Assembly: GCA_021827645.1 (NCBI GenBank)
Contig: JAKAVA010000114.1
Span: forward strand, 1-32,841
Direction: 5' to 3'
Source: Planctomycetota bacterium
GTDB lineage: Bacteria > Planctomycetota > Phycisphaerae > WQYP01
DNA: 32,841 nt
Positions 26,452 through 32,841 of the stretch are shown here, one piece after another. The notes beneath the pieces were generated by a model, which did no database searches, was not told the DNA's origin, and saw only the letters and a list, made by a program, of their open reading frames with translations. The translations under genes were made by a program, and so were the position numbers. Position 1 is the stretch's first letter. Each line of letters starts with the position of its first letter.

Positions 26452-28037
26452 GGCTGGTGGGCTCCGCCGTTGGCAGGTGAATAAATCGGTAGGCTTTTTA
26501 CCCAATGGGACGACTCATCTGCGCGGCGACGGATGCTCGATGCGCTGAGCCGGCTCAAGCCTCGCAGCACGATGCTCATCCGCGGATTGCGCTGAAAGCG
26601 GCCGGCATGCCGCTCAATGAATGGCCAATAGGCACGCGTAAATGGACAAGCCTTGGGACCCTCCGCCACCGTGGGGTCATATTGACATTGAGAGCAGTAA
26701 TCCGACATGCGGTTGATATAGGCTCCGCCAGCACAATATGGCTTGGTGGCCACGATTCCACCATCGGCGTAGAGCGCCATGCCAATCACATTCGGCGTCG
26801 TAACCCATTCATACCCGTCGGCATAGGCATAAGTAAACCATTGATTAATTACCGACGGGTCAATCCCGTGAAGAAGCGCAAAATTGGCGAGAACCATCAA
26901 TCGCGGAATGTGGTGGGAATATCCAAATTGTATCACCGGTTTGAGCGATTCCCTCATGCACACCATGTCGGTTTCACCCGTCCAATAAAATTCAGGCAGT
27001 GGTTGCGTAGCCCCCAGTTCGTTGCGGAGAGGGTACGGAGCGATATTCACGCGAGCCATTTCCCGCCGGTATATGCCCCGCATGAATTCACGCCAGCCGA
27101 TGATCTGCCGTGTGAAACCTTCCAGTGAATTGAGCGGGATGTTGGTGGGGCGCTTCCCAGCAGGGGCAATCTCCCGAATTCGCTCCACAATCCGATGCGG
27201 ACGCAGCAACCCGCAGTTCATCGCCGGTGAGAGCTGAGAATGAAACACCGACCACGACCGCACCGTCATGGCATCTTCATACGCACCGAAATCATGCAAT
27301 CGGGAGTTAATAAAATGATCAAGCTGTTCCTCCGCCTGTTCAGGTGTGACCGCCCAGATAAATGCACCGTCCGGTTTCATCGGCATTTTCCCAAAACAAC
27401 TTGCGCCAAAGACTCGCTTGACATCGAAAAATACCTCGCGCGTGATATCGTCCAGTTCGGGGCGATACTCGCTCGGCAGGGGTAGCAGGGGGGGAATTCG
27501 GCCCATACGATTTTCGGCGTCGAAGTTCCATTTGCCGCCGACAGGCTTTCCATCCTGATCCATCAGGAGGCGGCGCGTTTTCCGCATATGCCGATAAAAA
27601 GTTTCCATAACGAGTTGCTTTTTGCCATCAGCCAGCGCTGCGAATTCCTCCTTGGATGTCAGAAACATATTGTTCGCCGTTACGGTCATCCGGCAAGGAG
27701 GGGAGATTTCACGTATCCACTTCATCCGCGGGATATCGGCCGGCTCCATGACCTGCACTTCGTCAAGCTGGAAATCCGCCGCGAACTTCAGCAGGGCCGC
27801 GCAGGGATTGTCGCACATTTTATGTTGTACCACGTCGTAGCCTTTACGCCGCAACGTCAGTGCGAAGTGGCGTTGGACGGAGATTAACATCACCAGCTTC
27901 TGCCAATGGTGCGGATACGTCGACAACCATGGAATGTCTTCCACCAGCAGCACCGGCGCTCCTCGCGGCAAGGCGACCAACGCGCTGCCTTCAAGGGAAC
28001 ACTGGTCTTCCAGAATCCACGCGCCCCGTCTGCTCAT
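26448..28037 (-). CDS. Fe-S cluster photolyase/cryptochrome (PhrB/CryB, (6-4) photolyase type)
   Basis: The 529-residue protein belongs to the iron-sulfur bacterial cryptochrome/photolyase class, whose studied member PhrB repairs (6-4) photoproducts with light using FAD and a ribolumazine antenna. The N-terminal antenna domain runs to about residue 140. The helical FAD domain contains [19 protein letters not shown] (303-321) and [14 protein letters not shown] (373-386). The four cluster cysteines are in place: C360 (TDMVC), C448, C451 (YCSQC) and C464 (ACPF). The block [18 protein letters not shown] is typical. The ribosome site before ATG 28037 is weak. The last 45 residues are poorly conserved and basic. 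DUF2256 overlaps its stop. A photoreceptor role rather than repair cannot be excluded. Confidence 0.93.
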   Translation of the reverse strand: MSRRGAWILEDQCSLEGSALVALPRGAPVLLVEDIPWLSTYPHHWQKLVMLISVQRHFALTLRRKGYDVVQHKMCDNPCAALLKFAADFQLDEVQVMEPADIPRMKWIREISPPCRMTVTANNMFLTSKEEFAALADGKKQLVMETFYRHMRKTRRLLMDQDGKPVGGKWNFDAENRMGRIPPLLPLPSEYRPELDDITREVFFDVKRVFGASCFGKMPMKPDGAFIWAVTPEQAEEQLDHFINSRLHDFGAYEDAMTVRSWSVFHSQLSPAMNCGLLRPHRIVERIREIAPAGKRPTNIPLNSLEGFTRQIIGWREFMRGIYRREMARVNIAPYPLRNELGATQPLPEFYWTGETDMVCMRESLKPVIQFGYSHHIPRLMVLANFALLHGIDPSVINQWFTYAYADGYEWVTTPNVIGMALYADGGIVATKPYCAGGAYINRMSDYCSQCQYDPTVAEGPKACPFTRAYWPFIERHAGRFQRNPRMSIVLRGLSRLSASSIRRRADESSHWVKSLPIYSPANGGAHQP

Positions 28038-28173
28038 ATTCCGTCATTCCATCTCATTGGACTGAGCCTCTCCGGCTGAATATTAAACCGGAGGCGACAT
28101 CAGGCAAGGCGCCGTTTGCATTCGTCGCATCCAAGGCGGCGATATTAAAGGCCAAGGAGCCGCAGGTACGGCC

Positions 28174-29511
28174 TTATTTCCTCAGGCTGCCGGTTGCCGG
28201 TATCGCGGCCGCGTCGGTACCGTTATATGCCTCGCGGATCATATACGCACCGAGAAGGTCCCAGCTTTTGAAGTTCCCCTCGTTCTGGCCCACACCGGTA
28301 TCCGGATTATAGGTCTCGTGCATGCCGCCGGTCTTTTTAATATCCCGGAGCAGCATGCGAACCGTTTCACGGGCCAGAAGCCTCGCTTGCGACGTATAGC
28401 CATAATTCATCAGACCGTGCATCACCATGTAATTACTGATAATCCAGATTGGCCCCTGCCAGTAACCATGAATCGGGTGGTACGATGGGCTCGCCGGTGT
28501 CAGGCTGCGGATACCGAAACGCGTCCAGAATCGGTGTGGATTGAGCACCCAGCGTGTAATCAGAATATGCGCTTGACGGCGCGTCGCCACGCCCGCCCAG
28601 AGTGGTGTCAGATTGGTCCACTCCGGAACTTTGATAAACTTACCCGTGCGGCTGTTGCGATTATAAAATGTACCCGCATCGGCATCCCACAGCCTGGTTT
28701 GAATCAGCTTTTTCAGCTTGGCGGCATGCCGCTCATAGCGCTTCACATCGGCAGGTTTTCTTAACATGATGTCAAGATCGGCCATGGCGAGGTATTCACG
28801 GTAAATGTAACACGCCAGGTCGACGCCCTCCGTGCAGTCTGCCGGCGCGTAGATGACCGCAGGACTGTTGTCGGTTCCGCTTTCCACCCCGTCAAACCAG
28901 GTAAAAAGGCCGTCTGTCGCCCGGCGCGCATTGCGCCAGTACCGAATCGTATCCGCCAGACGGTGGTAATATGGCCTGAGCCACGCCACATGGTGCATCG
29001 TCAGGCTTGCGCGCAATGCCATCTGCGCCAGGAATGGCTTGCACATCTCCGGCAGCGCCCACATATGGTGGCCGTCAACTTCACGCGGCGTGTATCCGAC
29101 ATACGAAAAATAATGGTCGGTAAAGTGCAGGAAATCCTCAACGGATCCCTCAAGGCTCCGTCCTCGGTGGCGGTAGCTCAGCGCAACGCCCATGAAGTAG
29201 GTGTCCCAGTCAAACAGTTGATAGTATCCGGCGCCGGGAATCAGGTATTGATGGTGCAATTGTCCATTCGGTTGGCGGACAATCTGCTTCCATGCTTCGC
29301 TTTCGGCTATCGCCTTATCCAACTGCGCCTCCAACCGAAAAGCCGCTGCCCGACCCTCGGATGAAGTAGGATGCTCCGCCATGTGAGATACGCGGGAAAT
29401 TTCTGCGGCCAGAGGTAAACCTGGGCTGAAGATAAGGCATAATCCCACCAGAGCACTTCCCGCAATCCATGTCCGAAGTCGCATCAGGAAGTTAAATAAT
29501 GGATCTGACAT
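28174..29511 (-). CDS. Exported GH63-like (alpha/alpha)6 glycoside hydrolase
   Basis: The 445-residue protein starts with a long hydrophobic signal (residues 11-36, ending LAAE) and should be exported. It shows the motifs of the GH63/trehalase-like (alpha/alpha)6-barrel hydrolases: YYQLFDWDTYF (96-106), ESGTDNSP with the likely general acid D214, HGYWQGPIW (348-356), and GGMHETYNP with the likely base E399. Bacterial relatives with the ESGxDNSP form include glucosylglycerate and mannosylglycerate hydrolases and alpha-glucosidases, so a compatible-solute or alpha-glucoside substrate is plausible. The ATG at 29511 has GGAG eight bases upstream. It lies 34 bases downstream of the DUF4130-type gene on the same strand, so it is probably co-transcribed with DNA-related genes, an odd pairing. 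Confidence 0.8.
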   Translation of the reverse strand: MSDPLFNFLMRLRTWIAGSALVGLCLIFSPGLPLAAEISRVSHMAEHPTSSEGRAAAFRLEAQLDKAIAESEAWKQIVRQPNGQLHHQYLIPGAGYYQLFDWDTYFMGVALSYRHRGRSLEGSVEDFLHFTDHYFSYVGYTPREVDGHHMWALPEMCKPFLAQMALRASLTMHHVAWLRPYYHRLADTIRYWRNARRATDGLFTWFDGVESGTDNSPAVIYAPADCTEGVDLACYIYREYLAMADLDIMLRKPADVKRYERHAAKLKKLIQTRLWDADAGTFYNRNSRTGKFIKVPEWTNLTPLWAGVATRRQAHILITRWVLNPHRFWTRFGIRSLTPASPSYHPIHGYWQGPIWIISNYMVMHGLMNYGYTSQARLLARETVRMLLRDIKKTGGMHETYNPDTGVGQNEGNFKSWDLLGAYMIREAYNGTDAAAIPATGSLRK

Positions 29512-29545
29512 GCGAAAACTCCATTTCTATCCTTTTACACCTACC

Positions 29546-30592
29546 TCAGTTTACGCCTGCCGCCCCATTCACCGTTCCGCCCTCTTCTCGCCCGGGATTA
29601 TCTTTCAATCTGACGACTCCGGTTTCGTCGGGCGATTGTTGGTCAATGGATTTGGTCGGCGACGATGTGCCCGGCACGGAAACAGGAAACTTTCGCCTTC
29701 GCTGCGGCTCATCGATATGAGTCTGCATGCGGCTTGTCGCCTGCTGCGCATGGCGAATCAACTCCGGGATGACGGTGGCTTCCGGTAAAGTCTGCCAGTG
29801 GTGTTTGGGCATTTCCCGCTGCATGGCGGCCGTATTAACCCGGGCGGGATTGAAAATATACGAATAATAAATGCACCATAACTGCTCGACATCATCTTCA
29901 TGCGGCAGAGTCTGGCCGTCGCGCGCCCTTGAATAGACCGTATTGCTGCCGTCCCAGCAAGCGTTTTCATCTGGTGTAAAAATGGCCCATCGCATCGATG
30001 CGAAACGATCGGCAAAGAAACTCCCCACCAATCGGAGTGGATAATGCTGGGGTCGATGCCAGGCGGCAAAATACTCAATACCCGTCTGGCGATCCCGGTA
30101 GACCAGTTTGAAGCGGACGAAGGCCTTGGTCTTATGGGCGTCACGGCGAACGCTGCTGTCCCATCGCATAATGGCAAGCATATCCGGATCAGTCAGCAGC
30201 AGCGGCAGATCCGGCTCCCCGTGACGCATCCGCCACGCAACGCGATAAAGCAGCGTAAAGCGTTCGGAAAAGCGGGCGTAACACACCCGTTGCGCCAGAC
30301 GCAAAAAGCCTGCCCATCGAGTGGCGGGAACCGGCGGATATCGCTTTTCCAACGGGCGAAAAGCGGCAGCTGAATTTGTAAGTTTTGGGGCTGGATCAAC
30401 TCGGTCTGCATCCCTTAGCGATCCGCCGCCGTTCGACCCCAAAGGTGCGAAAAGCGATCCGCATCGCTGATATGGATCAGGCCAATGTAGACCGTGCGGC
30501 TCAATTTCGCAGCGCAAATATCGGCCGGCTGCCGCACGCCATCCTTCAAAGGTTCCGTCAAAGTCAACCATCATGTTTATCAGCGGCTCCAT
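29546..30592 (-). CDS. DUF4130/TIGR03915-type partner of the radical SAM protein
   Basis: The 348-residue protein resembles the conserved partner family (TIGR03915, DUF4130) encoded beside TIGR03916-type radical SAM proteins and thought to act in DNA repair or modification. Family-like blocks are RWDSSVRRDAHKTKAFVRFKL (143-163), AWHRPQHYPLRLVGSFFADRF (177-197), and EDDVEQLWCIYYSYIFNPARVN...MPKHHW...LPEA (232-271). In many genomes this region is fused to a family 4-like uracil-DNA glycosylase domain. Here only about 60 polar, probably disordered residues follow (290-348), and no glycosylase motifs are seen. A 50-residue proline/glycine-rich insert at 40-90 is also unusual. The start is uncertain; ATGs at 30574 and 30571 are alternatives. 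It begins 30 bases after the radical SAM stop. Confidence 0.82.
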   Translation of the reverse strand: MEPLINMMVDFDGTFEGWRAAAGRYLRCEIEPHGLHWPDPYQRCGSLFAPLGSNGGGSLRDADRVDPAPKLTNSAAAFRPLEKRYPPVPATRWAGFLRLAQRVCYARFSERFTLLYRVAWRMRHGEPDLPLLLTDPDMLAIMRWDSSVRRDAHKTKAFVRFKLVYRDRQTGIEYFAAWHRPQHYPLRLVGSFFADRFASMRWAIFTPDENACWDGSNTVYSRARDGQTLPHEDDVEQLWCIYYSYIFNPARVNTAAMQREMPKHHWQTLPEATVIPELIRHAQQATSRMQTHIDEPQRRRKFPVSVPGTSSPTKSIDQQSPDETGVVRLKDNPGREEGGTVNGAAGVN

Positions 30593-30622
30593 TTCTGTGC
30601 GGCACGTCCACCCATCATTTAT

Positions 30623-31921
30623 TTATTTCTCACCGCCCACGGGTGTAGTCAGATGCGCAAAGAGCGGCAACTCGCGCGAGACATCCGCGAAAGATAGCTG
30701 ATCCAGTTTCAGCGCGGATGGGTGAAAATCTCCGGCAATAACAAATGGGCGGGCCCGTCTGATCGGTACCCGCAGCTGCACCAAATCCTCCAGCCGAACG
30801 CTTCGGATCCGCCGCATGCGAATGATTCGATCCACATTACGTACGCCCAGTCCGGGCACACGCAATAGCTCATGGCGCGGTGCCCTGTTGATATCCACGG
30901 GAAATCGGCCGCGATGGTGCAGAGCCCACGCCAGTTTGGGATCCATGTTCAAACTGAGGCAGTCGCTGACGGCCGCCGTGGAAATTTCGGCGACGGTAAA
31001 ACCGTAAAACCGTAATAACCAGTCTGCCTGATAAAGCCGATGTTCCCGAAGCAGAGGTGGGACAATGCCGGGTAGACGAGAATCATGATGTGGAATCGGT
31101 GAAAAGGCGGAATAATAGACACGTCGCAGAGCATATTGCCGGTAGAGTCCGTCTGCGGTTCGGAGGATCGTCATATCCGATGCCGGAGTTGCTCCGACAA
31201 TCATCTGAGTGCTTTGTCCGGCCGGGGCAAAGACTTCTTTTGCACGGCGTCCGGACTGGTATGTTTCCCCGGTCTCAGCCGACAGAGTTTTTTCCGCATC
31301 ATGGATACTTGACGCACGCCCCCGGCGGACTTCAATTCGTTCCGCGATTTGACCCATGGCAGCAGTGATCTCCGCATGGTCTTTCTGCGGCGCCAGTTGC
31401 CGCAAATCCGCTGCTGTCGGCAGTTCAATATTAGCCGATAATCGGTCGGCATATCGTCCCGCAAGCTCGAGGAGTGCAGAGGACGCCTCCGGAACCGCCT
31501 TGAGGTGGATGTACCCGTTGAACTGATGTTCTAATCGCAACAGCTGAGCGCATCGGACCAATTGTTCCATAGTGTAATCCGGTGATTGGATGATGCCGGA
31601 AGATAAAAATAATCCCTCAATATAATTACGTTTGTAGAAGTTGATGGTCAGAGAGGCGACTTCTTCAGGCGTAAAACGTGCCCGACGGGTGTTGGAGGAA
31701 ATTCGGTTTACACAATAAACACAGTCATAGATGCAGAAATTGGTCAACAGAATCTTCAACAGTGAAACGCATCGCCCGTCCGGAGTGTAGGAATGGCAGA
31801 TGCCCACCCCGGTGGCGTTGCCCAATTTCCCGTTTCCTTTGCGTTTGGCTCCGGAACTGGCGCACGACGCGTCATATTTGGCGGCGTCCGCCAGAATCGC
31901 CAGTTTCAAGGTTAAATCCAC
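30623..31921 (-). CDS. Radical SAM protein with helix-hairpin-helix, TIGR03916-type
   Basis: The 432-residue protein resembles the TIGR03916 family of putative DNA repair/modification radical SAM enzymes. LAILADAAKYDASCASSG near the N-terminus and the cluster motif NFCIYDCVYC (C-x3-C-x2-C) for the SAM-binding 4Fe-4S centre are diagnostic. A TIM-barrel-like middle follows, and FPVDINRAPRHELLRVPGLG with the next 15 residues is a helix-hairpin-helix likely to bind DNA. I chose GTG at 31921 over the in-frame ATG at 31954. A near-consensus -10 box covers that ATG, which would then lie upstream of the transcript, while AGGG stands eight bases before the GTG and family members start about here. The longer form would have 443 residues. 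It is the first gene of the leftward cluster. Confidence 0.88.
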   Translation of the reverse strand: MDLTLKLAILADAAKYDASCASSGAKRKGNGKLGNATGVGICHSYTPDGRCVSLLKILLTNFCIYDCVYCVNRISSNTRRARFTPEEVASLTINFYKRNYIEGLFLSSGIIQSPDYTMEQLVRCAQLLRLEHQFNGYIHLKAVPEASSALLELAGRYADRLSANIELPTAADLRQLAPQKDHAEITAAMGQIAERIEVRRGRASSIHDAEKTLSAETGETYQSGRRAKEVFAPAGQSTQMIVGATPASDMTILRTADGLYRQYALRRVYYSAFSPIPHHDSRLPGIVPPLLREHRLYQADWLLRFYGFTVAEISTAAVSDCLSLNMDPKLAWALHHRGRFPVDINRAPRHELLRVPGLGVRNVDRIIRMRRIRSVRLEDLVQLRVPIRRARPFVIAGDFHPSALKLDQLSFADVSRELPLFAHLTTPVGGEK

Positions 31922-31952
31922 GAGTCCATCCCTGTCATCTCGGCGCTCCTGC

Positions 31953-31980
31953 ATTATATTCCGAAATGGACACCTAACAA
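31953..31980 (-). promoter_or_regulatory. Probable sigma70 promoter of the radical SAM cluster
   Basis: On the minus strand TTGTTA (31975-31980) and a perfect TATAAT (31953-31958) are 16 bases apart. Transcription would begin near 31946, giving a leader of about 25 bases to the GTG at 31921. The -10 box overlaps the alternative ATG at 31952-31954. It likely drives the radical SAM, DUF4130 and glycosidase genes, and possibly the photolyase. Confidence 0.5.
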
Positions 31981-32075
31981 AGTGCGAATGTAGGTTCGAC
32001 AGAATGGCGCAGCCCAGCCGTGATCCTCGACTTTTTCATCGATTTATTCGCTTCTCCCAAAACTTCAGCATGCTT

Positions 32076-32095
32076 GCGGAGCGGCGCTACTCCGC
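32076..32095 (-). terminator. Possible terminator hairpin after the oxidoreductase gene
   Basis: GCGGAG and CTCCGC pair perfectly around an 8-base loop, starting 11 bases past the stop of the leftward oxidoreductase gene. The following sequence reaches only a short TTTT some 12 bases later, so an intrinsic terminator is weakly supported. It separates that gene from the radical SAM promoter. Confidence 0.3.
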
Positions 32096-32106
32096 TGGTA
32101 GCCCGG

Positions 32107-32841
32107 TTACACCCGTATTTTTTCCGCCATGAACTGTGCCACCTGCAATCCGAAATCCGGAACCCGACCATGTTGCAGGAAGAAAAGGTTGCGATACATC
32201 ATTTTCAGCTGATAAGGGACACGGCCAAACTCCATCACCTCGTCGCTGCCACCGAACCAGGTATTGGCTCGAATATAAAACGCCCTTCCTGAACCCATAT
32301 CACCGATGCAGAATATTTCATACTTAAGCGGTCGATCGGCATCTTCCGGCTTCATCGCCCCTACATCCTTGGCGATCTGTCGGGCCGCCATATCAGCCTG
32401 CCCATGCGCCAAACCTCCCAGTTTGGGAACAGCTGCCGCCGCTGAATCGCCGGCTGCAAATACATTCGGATATTTCGGATTGCGCATCTGCAGATCAGTC
32501 ACAATAAAACCCCGGCTGTCGCTGATGGGAAGCTTGCGCAGGAATTCGTGAGCAACCCAGTCGGGCAAAATAATTTTTAATTCTGCCTCCAGACTTTCGC
32601 CGTTGGTGAACTCAATTCCGCCCGCGGTGAGACGTTTCACATCTTGGATATTGTTTTTGTAGCCGACACCCATCTTAGACGCAATGCCCAGAAACTTTCG
32701 CGCGTTATTGACGCCGAGCCGGTTGCGATGTAGGGTTTTCGAGCGGCATGATATTGACGGATGTTGATATATGTGCGCGTCCCGGGTCGGCTCTCGCCGC
32801 AGTTCGATGGTCGCCGGGGCCTGGTGGGCGTTTTTTCCCTG
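32107..32841 (-). CDS. FAD-dependent oxidoreductase, SQR/NDH-2-like, C-terminal part (runs off the window)
   Basis: The C-terminal 190 or so residues are clear. A Rossmann-type stretch ends in KIILPDWVAHEF, then PNVFAAGDSAAAAVPKLGGLAHGQADMAARQI holds the second FAD-binding GD motif, and a C-terminal membrane-associated region reads YRNLFFLQHGRVPDFGLQVAQFMAEKI. This is the pattern of sulfide:quinone and type II NADH:quinone oxidoreductases; the missing N-terminal half prevents a choice between them. The frame stays open to the right edge, but upstream of about 32730 the residues no longer look like the family. A different frame (SVNIMPLENPTSQPA, ending in a stop near 32714) reads better, so a frameshift is likely. 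The first in-frame ATG inside the window is at 32673 and is not the real start. Confidence 0.75.
   Translation of the reverse strand, partial: QGKNAHQAPATIELRREPTRDAHIYQHPSISCRSKTLHRNRLGVNNARKFLGIASKMGVGYKNNIQDVKRLTAGGIEFTNGESLEAELKIILPDWVAHEFLRKLPISDSRGFIVTDLQMRNPKYPNVFAAGDSAAAAVPKLGGLAHGQADMAARQIAKDVGAMKPEDADRPLKYEIFCIGDMGSGRAFYIRANTWFGGSDEVMEFGRVPYQLKMMYRNLFFLQHGRVPDFGLQVAQFMAEKIRV

Noticed and set aside
1-32841. Search for CRISPR arrays, transposase genes, integrases and phage genes
   Set aside because: No regularly spaced repeats and no such protein motifs were seen on either strand.

Overview
The window is a chromosomal stretch of a moderately GC-rich bacterium, most likely a planctomycete of the Phycisphaerae type. 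Signs of this are a secreted protein joining terpenoid-cyclase-like repeats to DUF4159-like domains, a prepilin-like protein with the H-X9-DG C-terminal motif typical of Planctomycetota and Verrucomicrobiota, and short loosely packed operons. The lineage is inferred; no rRNA is present. I see no insertion sequence, prophage, integrase or CRISPR array.

Left part (1-9206): about 390 bases of AT-richer non-coding DNA, then three nucleotide-sugar enzymes around a shared divergent promoter region: a GDP-mannose 3,5-epimerase-like gene leftward, and gmd and fcl rightward. Together they would turn GDP-mannose into GDP-L-galactose-type sugars and GDP-L-fucose for surface glycans. Next is a siroheme/4Fe-4S reductase of the nitrite/sulfite family with a well-formed promoter and three nested inverted repeats, then the DUF4159 protein (leftward) and an NDUFA9-like SDR protein.

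Middle part (9301-22849): a prepilin-like gene, an ArnT-like membrane glycosyltransferase, gnd, an alpha/beta hydrolase, an alaC-like aminotransferase downstream of a degenerate parvulin, a hemerythrin-like protein, purM, tRNA-Ala(UGC), and a tightly coupled three-gene ABC importer of the cobalamin/heme/siderophore class.

Right part (22838-32841): alaS (leftward), a 75-residue zinc-ribbon protein (rightward), then a leftward cluster. In transcription order it holds a radical SAM protein with helix-hairpin-helix, a DUF4130-type partner, a secreted GH63-like glycosidase, an Fe-S photolyase/cryptochrome, and a 54-residue DUF2256 protein overlapping the photolyase stop. This cluster is the best candidate for a little-described system: the radical SAM/DUF4130 pair belongs to a poorly understood DNA repair or modification family often linked to uracil-DNA glycosylase, and here it sits beside light-dependent repair genes but lacks the glycosylase domain. 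The window ends inside an FAD-dependent SQR/NDH-2-like oxidoreductase whose upstream part reads as if frameshifted.
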